Of a DNA stretch of 7,615 nucleotides, positions 1-7,609 are shown one piece after another; position 1 is the stretch's first letter; every line of letters begins with the position of its first letter. The position numbers and the translations under genes are program-made. Under the pieces are notes generated by a model that worked only from the letters and a program-made list of their open reading frames with translations, was not told the DNA's origin and did not search any database. Source of the stretch: an uncultured Clostridia bacterium (lineage in GTDB: Bacteria; Bacillota; Clostridia; Oscillospirales; Oscillospiraceae); assembly GCA_946006895.1 (NCBI GenBank), contig CAMFZO010000065.1, positions 1 through 7,615 of the forward strand. Direction: 5' to 3'.

Positions 1-18
1 GCTGATAGCCGCCCCTAC
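1..18 (-). repeat. GTAG-hairpin repeat, type A, truncated by window edge
   Basis: On the minus strand this reads GTAG, GGGCGGCT, ATC and then AGC before the window ends. It matches the first 18 bases of the complete type A copies at 213-235 and 2390-2412. The remaining arm lies outside the window. Confidence 0.7.
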
Positions 19-37
19 GGGTGCGGAGGTTTTGAGC

Positions 38-63
38 GGCACGCCAGGGTCGGCGTGCCCTAC
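38..63 (-). repeat. GTAG-hairpin repeat, type C variant
   Basis: Minus strand: GTAG, stem GGCACGCC, loop GACCCT, stem GGCGTGCC (26 bases, 8-bp perfect stem). Compared with type C at 94-119, stem pair 7 is swapped from G-C to C-G on both arms and the loop differs by one base. It lies back to back with the 94-119 copy, GTAG ends facing each other over a 30-base spacer that is itself a 9-bp inverted repeat. Confidence 0.75.
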
Positions 64-93
64 GAACGCTTCGTTGGAAGTGCGTTCGTAACC

Positions 94-119
94 GTAGGGC
101 ACGGCGACTCTGCCGTGCC
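94..119 (+). repeat. GTAG-hairpin repeat, type C
   Basis: GTAG, stem GGCACGGC, loop GACTCT, stem GCCGTGCC. It is identical over 26 bases to the copy at 258-283. It is followed by GTTTTATT, a weak T-rich tail that could give some termination on the plus strand. Confidence 0.8.
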
Positions 120-124
120 GTTTT

Positions 125-193
125 ATTCGTCTGCGAAGCAGACACCTTCGTTATTCACTCTTCACCGTTCACCGTTCACTGTTCACTGAACAA
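125..193 (-). repeat. 69-base heptamer/hairpin module, left copy
   Basis: Read on the minus strand it is TTGTTCA, five heptamers (GTGAACA, GTGAACG, GTGAACG, GTGAAGA, GTGAATA), the linker ACGAAGGT, the hairpin GTCTGC-TTC-GCAGAC (hairpin on the plus strand about 129-143), then GAAT. The inverted copy at 7225-7293 has the same length and agrees at 64 of 69 bases by my alignment. It is flanked by GTAG-hairpins at 94-119 and 213-235. Confidence 0.8.
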
Positions 194-212
194 GAAGTTC
201 GCGTCCTTTCGC

Positions 213-235
213 GGGCGGCTGATAGCCGCCCCTAC
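213..235 (-). repeat. GTAG-hairpin repeat, type A
   Basis: Minus strand: GTAG, stem GGGCGGCT, loop ATC, stem AGCCGCCC (23 bases, 8-bp perfect stem). The GTAG end faces the GTAG end of the type C copy at 258-283 over a 22-base spacer. Confidence 0.8.
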
Positions 236-257
236 AGTGAAAGCTCGTTTCGTGTCC

Positions 258-283
258 GTAGGGCACGGCGACTCTGCCGTGCC
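258..283 (+). repeat. GTAG-hairpin repeat, type C, followed by T-tract
   Basis: GTAG, stem GGCACGGC, loop GACTCT, stem GCCGTGCC, identical to 94-119. It is directly followed by seven T residues, which makes this copy a plausible intrinsic terminator (entered separately). Confidence 0.8.
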
Positions 284-290
284 TTTTTTT
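258..290 (+). terminator. Possible plus-strand intrinsic terminator built from a repeat hairpin
   Basis: An 8-bp GC-rich stem with a 6-base loop ends at 283 and a run of seven T follows at 284-290, the standard form of a Rho-independent terminator on the plus strand. No plus-strand gene is seen to its left inside the window, so any served gene would lie further left. It may also be an accident of repeat insertion beside T residues. Confidence 0.45.
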
Positions 291-347
291 CGTCTGCGAA
301 GCAGACACCACAGTCATTCACCCTTAGCCCTTAGCCCTTGCCCTTAG
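291..347. repeat. GTCTGC hairpin with CCCTTAG heptamer array
   Basis: The hairpin box CGTCTGC-GAA-GCAGACACC (291-309) is the same as in the 69-base module. The linker differs (ACAGTCATTCA) and the array consists of CCCTTAG units (321-327, 328-334, 341-347, with a 6-base unit at 335-340) instead of TTCACTN units. It looks like the same type of module carrying a different 7-base repeat. Confidence 0.65.
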
Positions 348-348
348 C

Positions 349-389
349 TTATAACAAAGGCTCCCCGTTTGGGGAGCCTTTTGTTATAA
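349..389 (-). terminator. Intrinsic terminator after hemW
   Basis: Nearly perfect inverted repeat: left arm 349-366, four-base loop GTTT at 367-370, right arm 371-389, with a one-base bulge in the A/T-rich lower stem. On the minus strand an AAAGGCTCCCC stem is followed by GCCTTTGTTATAA, a short U-rich tail. It begins 11 bases after the hemW stop. The arms are A-rich on one side and T-rich on the other, so it could also work for plus-strand transcripts. Confidence 0.8.
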
Positions 390-399
390 CCGTTTGGTA

Positions 400-1602
400 T
401 TACCGCTTCCGGGCCAGTGGGGTGGAGCGCTCCTGCAGCTCATTGAGGGCCACGATGATCTGATTGGAGACCAGCCAGCCCTGCTCCGTCAGACGCCAGC
501 GATCCCGGATATATTCCGCATAGCCCCGCTCGGCAAATTTCTCCAGCAGCTTTTCCAGCGGCTCGAAGGGCAGCAGGTAGTTCCTCTCGTATTCGTCCCG
601 GTGGATGCCCTCATGGGTGCGCAGTCGGAGCATGATATATTCTCCGGCCCGTTCTCTCGGCGGAATCAGCTCACATTCGCTCAAAATCGCTTCTTTTCGC
701 TCAATTCCCTCAATATAGCCCCGTAAGTCCCGCAGGATCGTGAACCGCTTGCCGGCAAAATCCGACGCGGCCGAGGGTCCGAAGCCAAGATACTCGCCGC
801 CGGTCCAGTATTTCATGTTGTGGCGGGAACGGAAGCCCTTTTTACAGAAATTGGAAATTTCATAGTGCCGGTAACCGTAATCCCGCAAAATCTCGCAGGC
901 GGCCAGGTACATATCCGCCTGGGTGTCGTCGTCGGGCAGACCGGCGCAGTCCTTGTAGTCCCAAAGGGGCGTGCCCTCCTCCACCTTCAGGGCGTAGCAG
1001 GAGATGTGCTCCGGCCGCAGGGTCAGGATATTGAGCAGGGTATCGCGCCACTGGGACACGTTCTGATTGGGCAGGCCGTACATCAGGTCCAGGGAGATGT
1101 TGCCGAAACCGGCCTTCCGCGCCATCTGCATGGCCTGCTTGGCCTGGTAGAAGCTGTGGGGACGGCCCAGCTTTTTCAGCATCTCGTCATCGTCGGACTG
1201 GACACCGATGGAAATGCGGTTGAAGCCCACCCGTACCAGCTTGCGCAGCATCTGCTGATTGACACTGTCGGGGTTGGCCTCCAGGGTGATCTCCGCCTCC
1301 ACGCTGAGACGGAAATTGCGGCGGATCTCGTCGAAGATCTTCTCCAGATTGTCCGCGCCGAAAAAGCTGGGAGTACCGCCTCCGAAATAAACGGTGTCCA
1401 CAAGATAATCCGGGGCCAGCCGTCCCGATTCCTTGATGTGATTGGCCAGAGCCTGCAGATAGCGGTCGATCACCCGGGGGTCACGGCTTCCGCCCAGAGA
1501 ATAAAAGTCGCAGTATTCGCATTTGCTCTTGCAGAACGGGATGTGGACGTAGATGCCCAGGCGCTTGTCGCCGTCACCGCCCCGTGTCAGGAAAAATGCC
1601 AT
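400..1602 (-). CDS. hemW: Radical SAM heme chaperone HemW
   Basis: This 400-residue protein is a member of the coproporphyrinogen III oxidase-like radical SAM family. It carries the 4Fe-4S/SAM motif C24-x3-C28-x2-C31 followed by D-F, the SAM-binding GGGTPS at 74-79, and HNMKYW at 261-266, which fits the HNxxYW signature reported for heme binding in HemW. The CDF cysteine motif together with HNxxYW favours HemW, a cytoplasmic protein that binds heme and is thought to pass it to acceptor proteins, over a true oxygen-independent HemN. Residues 370 onward fit the usual C-terminal domain, and the length is normal. The ATG at 1602 has GGAGG seven bases upstream, inside the end of the preceding gene, whose stop is 3 bases away. 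That indicates translational coupling. Older annotations would call it HemN-like. Confidence 0.93.
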   Translation of the reverse strand: MAFFLTRGGDGDKRLGIYVHIPFCKSKCEYCDFYSLGGSRDPRVIDRYLQALANHIKESGRLAPDYLVDTVYFGGGTPSFFGADNLEKIFDEIRRNFRLSVEAEITLEANPDSVNQQMLRKLVRVGFNRISIGVQSDDDEMLKKLGRPHSFYQAKQAMQMARKAGFGNISLDLMYGLPNQNVSQWRDTLLNILTLRPEHISCYALKVEEGTPLWDYKDCAGLPDDDTQADMYLAACEILRDYGYRHYEISNFCKKGFRSRHNMKYWTGGEYLGFGPSAASDFAGKRFTILRDLRGYIEGIERKEAILSECELIPPRERAGEYIMLRLRTHEGIHRDEYERNYLLPFEPLEKLLEKFAERGYAEYIRDRWRLTEQGWLVSNQIIVALNELQERSTPLARKR

Positions 1603-1605
1603 TGC

Positions 1606-2322
1606 TCAGCCTCCGATCTTTTGAGCGATAAAGGCGCGGAATTTCTCCAACTCCGCCGCGCCGCCCTGAAAGCCGTCCTTGGCCAGGAAAAACCACTGAG
1701 ACGCACTGTGTCGCAGGAGGATCAGATGCTCCGTCTCCTTCATCTGCCGGATGGCGGAGTAGCCCTCGGTCACCAGGGAGTCGTCCTCGGTGACGGTCTG
1801 GGCCAGGGCGCGGTCGTAAAATTCGGTGCAAAGATGCAGCTCCGACGTGCCAAAGCTGCGGCGCATATTTTCCTCCCAGCGGGCAATGGCCTTTTTCGGT
1901 CCGGTGAGGGTGCTGTAGACCAGGAAGGCCATCAGCGCCGCCAGAAAGGCCGTCAGCACGATGTTGGTGCTGCCGCCCTCAACGATGCAGCGGTAGATCA
2001 TCAGCACCAGACCCACGGCTGCCAGGACAAAGGCGACGTATCCCACATATTTGGTCGCCTTGGGGCTGACGGCCTTGGATGCCTCCAGCTGCAGCTCGGC
2101 GCACAGCACGGTATTGACGGTGAACAGGGGCGGGTTCATAGACTCCGCCGCAGCTTCATCGGTCTCATCGACCAGCTCTTCCGCCGCTTCCTCTGCGGTG
2201 TCATCGACCAGATCTTCCGCCGTTTTCTCTGCGGTGTCATCGACCAGATCTTCCGCCGTTTTCTCTGCGGTGTCCTCCGCCGTCATGGCGGCCTCTTCCG
2301 TTTTTTCGTTTTCAGGGTTCAT
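1606..2322 (-). CDS. YcxB-like two-helix membrane protein with acidic repeat N-terminus
   Basis: A 238-residue protein of unknown function. Residues 1-61 are acidic and Ala/Glu/Asp-rich, with three 12-residue repeats of the type TAEKTAEDLVDD. A segment starting PPLFTVNTVL (64 on) is followed by two hydrophobic helices (about 92-113 and 120-139). A soluble C-terminal part then includes HLILLRHSASQWFFLAKDGF at about 199-218. This architecture resembles YcxB-like proteins, whose C-terminal domain carries a similar strand pair around a W/Y-F-hydrophobic-K-x-x-F motif; this is from memory and not tested. The chosen ATG has AAAGGAG upstream. Starting at Met62 would give a protein closer to the usual family length, but GGAG there is only three bases from that ATG. 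It is probably cotranscribed with hemW, three bases downstream. Confidence 0.8.
   Translation of the reverse strand: MNPENEKTEEAAMTAEDTAEKTAEDLVDDTAEKTAEDLVDDTAEEAAEELVDETDEAAAESMNPPLFTVNTVLCAELQLEASKAVSPKATKYVGYVAFVLAAVGLVLMIYRCIVEGGSTNIVLTAFLAALMAFLVYSTLTGPKKAIARWEENMRRSFGTSELHLCTEFYDRALAQTVTEDDSLVTEGYSAIRQMKETEHLILLRHSASQWFFLAKDGFQGGAAELEKFRAFIAQKIGG
1610..1614 (-). promoter_or_regulatory. hemW ribosome binding site inside the upstream gene
   Basis: On the minus strand GGAGG precedes the hemW ATG by seven bases (CTGAGCA) and overlaps the last codons of the YcxB-like gene, whose TGA is part of that spacer. This supports the start at 1602 and suggests that hemW is translated by coupling with the preceding gene. 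Confidence 0.75.
2165..2272 (-). repeat. 36-base tandem repeat coding for an acidic segment
   Basis: Three in-frame 36-base units (2165-2200, 2201-2236, 2237-2272) lie in the 5' part of the YcxB-like gene. The two units nearest the start codon are almost identical, and the third differs at a few positions (AEEAAEELVDET against AEKTAEDLVDDT). Each adds 12 residues, so changes in copy number would keep the frame. Confidence 0.85.
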
Positions 2323-2328
2323 TGTTTT

Positions 2329-2335
2329 CTCCTTT
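2329..2335 (-). promoter_or_regulatory. Ribosome binding site of the YcxB-like gene
   Basis: AAAGGAG on the minus strand lies six bases before the ATG at 2322. It is the reason for choosing this start over the internal Met62 codon at 2137-2139. Confidence 0.75.
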
Positions 2336-2389
2336 CGTCGCCTTGGCGCGACCGGTCGTACACCGATAAAAGGCCAGGGCTTCCATAGC

Positions 2390-2412
2390 GGGCGGCTGAT
2401 AGCCGCCCCTAC
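2390..2412 (-). repeat. GTAG-hairpin repeat, type A, between gyrA and the YcxB-like gene
   Basis: Minus strand: GTAG, stem GGGCGGCT, loop ATC, stem AGCCGCCC, identical to 213-235. No T-tract follows on the minus strand (GCTATGG), so it is not a standard terminator for gyrA, though a hairpin here could protect the gyrA mRNA 3' end, as REP hairpins do. Confidence 0.8.
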
Positions 2413-2423
2413 AGAATATCAAT

Positions 2424-2492
2424 CGTCTGCGCAGCAGACACCTCCGTTATTCACTATTCACTATTCACTATTCACAGTTCACTATTCACAGT

Positions 2493-2510
<18 letters not shown>
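2424..2510 (-). repeat. Heptamer/hairpin module, expanded copy overlapping the gyrA stop
   Basis: On the minus strand, nine heptamers in a row (2510 down to 2448; GTGAACA, GTGAACT and GTGAATA variants) are followed by the linker ACGGAGGT and the hairpin GTCTGC-TGC-GCAGAC. It has the same order and linker as the 69-base modules at 125-193 and 7225-7293, but with nine units instead of five and TGC instead of TTC in the hairpin loop. The first heptamers are translated as the end of gyrA and supply its TGA stop at 2493-2495. Confidence 0.8.
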
Positions 2511-5045
<2,535 letters not shown>

Positions 5046-5051
5046 GTCACG

Positions 5052-5061
5052 TCACCTCCTT
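5052..5061 (-). promoter_or_regulatory. gyrA ribosome binding site overlapping the gyrB stop
   Basis: Minus strand AAGGAGGTGA is a full match to the 16S rRNA 3' end complement, six bases before the gyrA ATG. It shares bases with the gyrB TAA (5060-5062), which points to coupled translation and balanced subunit synthesis. Confidence 0.85.
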
Positions 5062-7042
5062 AAATGTCCAGATTGACGGCGTATTTGGCGTTACGCTCGA
5101 TAAATTCTTTTCTCGGCTCGACTTCCTCGCCCATTAAGACCGTAAAGGTCTGGTCGGCGCGGATGGCGTCGTTCAGGGTAATGCGGCGCAGAGAGCGGCG
5201 CTCCGGGTCCATGGTGGTCTCCCACAGCTCATGGGGATCCATTTCGCCCAGGCCCTTGAAGCGGCTGATGTCCACCTTGACGTTGGGATTGTCACCCCGC
5301 AGGTCGGCGGAGATGGCGTCGCGTTCCTCGTCGGAGTAGGCCACGCGGGTCTGCTTACCCCGGGTCAGCTTATACAGCGGCGGCACGGCGGCATAGACAT
5401 AGCCCTGCTCGATGAGAGGCCGCATATAGCGGAAGAAGAAGGTGAGCATCAGGGTGCGGATGTGGGAGCCGTCCACGTCCGCATCGGCCATAATGATGAT
5501 CTTGTGGTAGCGCAGGCGGCTCAGGTCGATCTCGTCGCCGATGCCGCAGCCCAGGGCCTGGATGATGGGCGCCAGCTTGTCGTTGTTATAGATCCGGTCG
5601 GCGCGGGCCTTTTCCACGTTGAGGCACTTGCCCCACATGGCTAAAATGGCCTGGAAACGGGAATCTCTGCCGCCCTTGGCAGAGCCTGCCGCACTGTCGC
5701 CCTCGACAATGTAAAGCTCCGTCAGAGACGGGTCGCGCTCGTTGCAGTCCGACAGCTTGCCGGGCAGACGCTCCCCCTCCAGCACGCTCTTGCGGCGGAT
5801 GCTCTCCCGGGCGCGGCGGGCAGCCTCCCGGGCGCGGTTGGCCATCATGGCCTTGTCCAGAATGGTTCGGGCCACGGTGGGATTTTCCTCCAGATAGGTG
5901 GCAAGCTGGCCCGAGACGATGCTGTCGACCAGGGTGCGGATGTGGGCGTTGCCCAGCTTCTGCTTGGTCTGGCCCTCAAACTGGGCCTCCGGCAGCTTGA
6001 CGGAGATGATGGCCGTCAGGCCCTCGCGGCAGTCCTCGCCGGATACCTTGTCGTCGCCCTTGATGATGCCGTATTTGCTGCCGTAGGCGTTGAGCACGCG
6101 GGTCAGCGCGGTCTTGAAGCCCGTCTCGTGCATGCCGCCCTCGGGGGTGTGGATGTCATTGGCAAAGGAGACCAGCACCTCATTGTAGCCGTCGTTGTAC
6201 TGCATGGCGATCTCGGCCACCGAGTCGTTTTTGGCGCCGGCCATATAGATGGGCGCCTCATGGAGGGCGGTCTTGTTTTTGTTGATCCAGGTGACGAACT
6301 CCCGGATGCCGCCCTCATAGCACATGGAATCCCGCTCGCCGTCGGGGGTGCGTTCGTCGGCGATGGTGATGTGCAGACCGCCGTTGAGGAAGGCCTGCTC
6401 CCGCATACGGGTGTGGAGGATGTCATAGTCGTATTCCAGGGTGTCGAACATCTCCGGGTCGGGCTTGAAGGTGACCACGGTGCCGTGCTTGTCCGTCTCG
6501 CCGATGACCGTCATTTCCTGGGTGATGGCGCCCCGGGCAAACTGCATCTGGTAAATTTTTCCATCCTTGTGGACCTGGACACGGAGCCACTCCGACAGGG
6601 CGTTTACGACGGAAGCGCCGACGCCGTGGAGGCCGCCGGAGACCTTGTAGCCGCCGCCGCCGAATTTGCCGCCGGCGTGCAGGACGGTGTAAACAACCTC
6701 CAGCGCGGGCCGTCCGGTCTGGGCCTGGATGTCCACGGGGATGCCGCGGCCGTCGTCGGTGACGGTGATGGTGTTGCCGGGGTTGATGGTCACGGTGATA
6801 TGCTTGCAGAAGCCGGCAAGGGCCTCGTCGATGGCGTTGTCCACGATCTCATAGACCAGGTGGTGAAGACCGGAGGAGGAGGTGGAACCGATATACATAC
6901 CGGGCCGCTTCCGCACCGCTTCCAGACCCTCCAAAACCTGGATCTGGGAGGCGTCGTACTCCTGATCCACCACGGGATTGGAGATCTGCTCGACGTTGTT
7001 GAGATTTTCAGTTTCTGCAGAAAACTGCATTTCCTCGGACAT
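5060..7042 (-). CDS. gyrB: DNA gyrase subunit B
   Basis: ATPase subunit of DNA gyrase, 660 residues. The GHKL ATPase domain has E65 (general base, E. coli E42) and N69 in YEIVDNAIDEA, D96 and R99 in TDDGRGIP, the glycine-rich lid GGLHGVGASVVNALS (136-150) and the QTK loop lysine K360. The TOPRIM domain has EGDSAAGSAKGGRD (447-460) and DADVDG (520-525) for Mg2+ binding. The C-terminal end has GLGEMDPHELWETTMDP. There is no E. coli-type insert of about 170 residues. At residues 468-470 the usual P-L-K/R before GK is A-M-W, so W470 replaces the position equivalent to E. coli Lys447. The first 30 residues are a poorly conserved acidic extension. The chosen ATG has AAAGGAGG seven bases upstream. 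It is the first gene of the gyrBA unit; no clear promoter could be picked upstream. Confidence 0.98.
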   Translation of the reverse strand: MSEEMQFSAETENLNNVEQISNPVVDQEYDASQIQVLEGLEAVRKRPGMYIGSTSSSGLHHLVYEIVDNAIDEALAGFCKHITVTINPGNTITVTDDGRGIPVDIQAQTGRPALEVVYTVLHAGGKFGGGGYKVSGGLHGVGASVVNALSEWLRVQVHKDGKIYQMQFARGAITQEMTVIGETDKHGTVVTFKPDPEMFDTLEYDYDILHTRMREQAFLNGGLHITIADERTPDGERDSMCYEGGIREFVTWINKNKTALHEAPIYMAGAKNDSVAEIAMQYNDGYNEVLVSFANDIHTPEGGMHETGFKTALTRVLNAYGSKYGIIKGDDKVSGEDCREGLTAIISVKLPEAQFEGQTKQKLGNAHIRTLVDSIVSGQLATYLEENPTVARTILDKAMMANRAREAARRARESIRRKSVLEGERLPGKLSDCNERDPSLTELYIVEGDSAAGSAKGGRDSRFQAILAMWGKCLNVEKARADRIYNNDKLAPIIQALGCGIGDEIDLSRLRYHKIIIMADADVDGSHIRTLMLTFFFRYMRPLIEQGYVYAAVPPLYKLTRGKQTRVAYSDEERDAISADLRGDNPNVKVDISRFKGLGEMDPHELWETTMDPERRSLRRITLNDAIRADQTFTVLMGEEVEPRKEFIERNAKYAVNLDI

Positions 7043-7049
7043 GACGTGT

Positions 7050-7057
7050 CCTCCTTT
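7050..7057 (-). promoter_or_regulatory. gyrB ribosome binding site
   Basis: Minus strand AAAGGAGG with seven bases (ACACGTC) before the ATG at 7042. It supports the chosen start and therefore the N-terminal extension of GyrB before the conserved ATPase domain. Confidence 0.8.
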
Positions 7058-7092
7058 AATGAATTGCTTGGGAATATCGGTAGTCTGTCATT

Positions 7093-7110
7093 GCAGGGGC
7101 GGACGATGTG
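7093..7110 (+). repeat. Degenerate half copy of GTAG-hairpin type B
   Basis: GCAG followed by the intact stem arm GGGCGGAC and GA, after which the sequence departs from the family (the second arm is lost). It lies in the gyrB leader, nearest the gene of all copies on this side, and looks like an older decayed insertion. Confidence 0.45.
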
Positions 7111-7133
7111 TCAGCAGCACCCCCATTAACATT

Positions 7134-7159
7134 GTAGGGGCGGACGACTCTGTCCGCCC
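7134..7159 (+). repeat. GTAG-hairpin repeat, type B
   Basis: GTAG, stem GGGCGGAC, loop GACTCT, stem GTCCGCCC. It is the intergenic counterpart of the copy that has become part of gyrA (2524-2549), identical over 26 bases. It is followed after 23 bases by a type A copy in the same direction. Confidence 0.85.
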
Positions 7160-7182
7160 GTGCAGGCACGTGTTTTTTGATC

Positions 7183-7204
7183 GTAGGGGCGGCTATCAGC
7201 CGCC
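7183..7204 (+). repeat. GTAG-hairpin repeat, type A
   Basis: GTAG, stem GGGCGGCT, loop ATC, stem AGCCGCC; the last base of the second arm is T instead of C, opening the outermost pair. It precedes the heptamer module at 7225 with a 20-base gap, the same order seen (inverted) at 125-235. Confidence 0.8.
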
Positions 7205-7224
7205 TGCAAACAGGCATAGTCGTT

Positions 7225-7293
7225 TTGTTCAGTGAACAGTGAATGGTGAACAGTGAATCGTGAATAACGGAGGTGTCTGCTTCGCAGACGAAT
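7225..7293 (+). repeat. 69-base heptamer/hairpin module, right copy
   Basis: TTGTTCA, then heptamers GTGAACA, GTGAATG, GTGAACA, GTGAATC, GTGAATA, the linker ACGGAGGT, the hairpin GTCTGC-TTC-GCAGAC, and GAAT. It aligns without gaps to the minus strand of 125-193 with five differences, four of them in the variable last two positions of the heptamers and one in the linker. Confidence 0.8.
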
Positions 7294-7327
7294 GAAAATA
7301 TATGAACGCACTTTCAATAGAGCGTCC

Positions 7328-7353
7328 GTAGGGGCTGGCCTCCCGGACAGCCC
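7328..7353 (+). repeat. GTAG-hairpin repeat, divergent type
   Basis: GTAG, arm GGGCTGGC, loop CTCCCG, arm GACAGCCC. It has the same 4+8+6+8 plan and 26-base length as types B and C, but its own stem sequence and one G-A mismatch at stem position 7. This supports the view that the format, rather than the sequence, defines the family. Confidence 0.65.
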
Positions 7354-7355
7354 AC

Positions 7356-7388
7356 CTGAAAATTTGACCTCGATGGGCAAATTTTCAG
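7356..7388. repeat. A/T-rich 11-bp perfect inverted repeat
   Basis: Arms CTGAAAATTTG (7356-7366) and CAAATTTTCAG (7378-7388) enclose 11 bases. It is unlike the surrounding GC-rich hairpins in composition and lacks a GTAG foot. It could be a protein-binding operator, a terminator-like hairpin without T-tract, or part of a longer element together with 7328-7353. I have no basis for choosing. Confidence 0.6.
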
Positions 7389-7408
7389 CAATGCAATACT
7401 TCGCGGAC

Positions 7409-7432
7409 GGCACGCCGGGTCGGGCGCCCTAC
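7409..7432 (-). repeat. Degenerate GTAG-hairpin, type C-like
   Basis: The minus strand starts GTAGGGC and ends GGCGTGCC, like 38-63, but is 24 bases long with an imperfect stem. Its GTAG end faces that of 7454-7476 across 21 bases, the same face-to-face arrangement as 38-63/94-119 and 213-235/258-283. Confidence 0.5.
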
Positions 7433-7453
7433 GCACGATTTGTCGTTTCTGTC

Positions 7454-7476
7454 GTAGGGGCGGCTATCAGCCGCCC
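7454..7476 (+). repeat. GTAG-hairpin repeat, type A
   Basis: GTAG, stem GGGCGGCT, loop ATC, stem AGCCGCCC. It is the exact inverse of 7502-7524 and is separated from it by 25 bases. Confidence 0.85.
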
Positions 7477-7501
7477 GAATGGATGCAGTTTCGTCATTGG
7501 C

Positions 7502-7524
7502 GGGCGGCTGATAGCCGCCCCTAC
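7502..7524 (-). repeat. GTAG-hairpin repeat, type A, inverted partner
   Basis: The exact reverse complement of 7454-7476, so the pair can also form one long cruciform of 23 bp around a 25-base loop. The GTAG feet are on the outside, unlike the other pairs. Confidence 0.85.
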
Positions 7525-7549
7525 GAGGGTCTACGAAAGTGCCTCCCGT

Positions 7550-7561
7550 GGGCGGACAGAG
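7550..7561 (-). repeat. Half copy of GTAG-hairpin type B
   Basis: GGGCGGACAGAG matches the distal arm and half the loop of type B as seen on the plus strand at 2524-2535. The GTAG-proximal half is missing and replaced by unrelated sequence. Confidence 0.4.
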
Positions 7562-7600
7562 GGACGTTTGCGAGCGCCGCCGGTGGCGGATACAGCGAGC

Positions 7601-7609
7601 AAAAAGGAG
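7601..7609 (+). promoter_or_regulatory. Possible ribosome binding site of a gene beyond the right edge
   Basis: AAAAAGGAG followed by TGGCAG at the window end is a good Shine-Dalgarno sequence on the plus strand. A start codon within a few bases of the window end would make this the leader of a gene divergent from gyrB. No start codon is visible here. Confidence 0.3.

Larger units (their letters stand above)
1..399. other. Gene-free, repeat-dense region downstream of hemW
   Basis: No credible gene is visible here. The stretch holds five GTAG-hairpin repeats (one cut by the window edge), one complete 69-base heptamer/hairpin module, a second hairpin followed by a different heptamer array, and the hemW terminator. 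Little sequence is left unexplained: 64-93 (a 9-bp inverted repeat, arms 61-69 and 82-90, joining two repeats), 194-212 and 236-257. Open frames across it are short and consist of translated repeat, so I do not call them genes. Confidence 0.8.

Noticed and set aside
1..348. A CRISPR array
   Set aside because: The repeats are short palindromes and 7-base tandem units in both orientations, with no regular repeat-spacer pattern and no cas genes.
2137..2139. Met62 as the true start of the YcxB-like gene
   Set aside because: The GGAG before it is only three bases from the ATG, while the upstream ATG at 2322 has a well-spaced AAAGGAG. Kept only as an alternative.
820..2388. A 522-codon plus-strand open frame opposite hemW and the YcxB-like gene
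   Set aside because: Antisense shadow; its C-terminal FRRFLCGVIDQI repeats are just the reverse reading of the 36-base tandem repeat.
5942..7129. A 395-codon plus-strand open frame opposite gyrB
   Set aside because: Antisense shadow of gyrB with biased composition and no family resemblance.
7131..7136. TACAAT on the minus strand as a gyrB -10 box, formed at the GTAG end of a repeat
   Set aside because: The matching -35 position falls in the GC-rich stem and has no TTGACA-like sequence, so the promoter call is not supported.
7126..7413. A 95-codon minus-strand open frame upstream of gyrB
   Set aside because: It runs through GTAG-hairpins, the heptamer array and the A/T-rich inverted repeat; its translation is repeat-derived.
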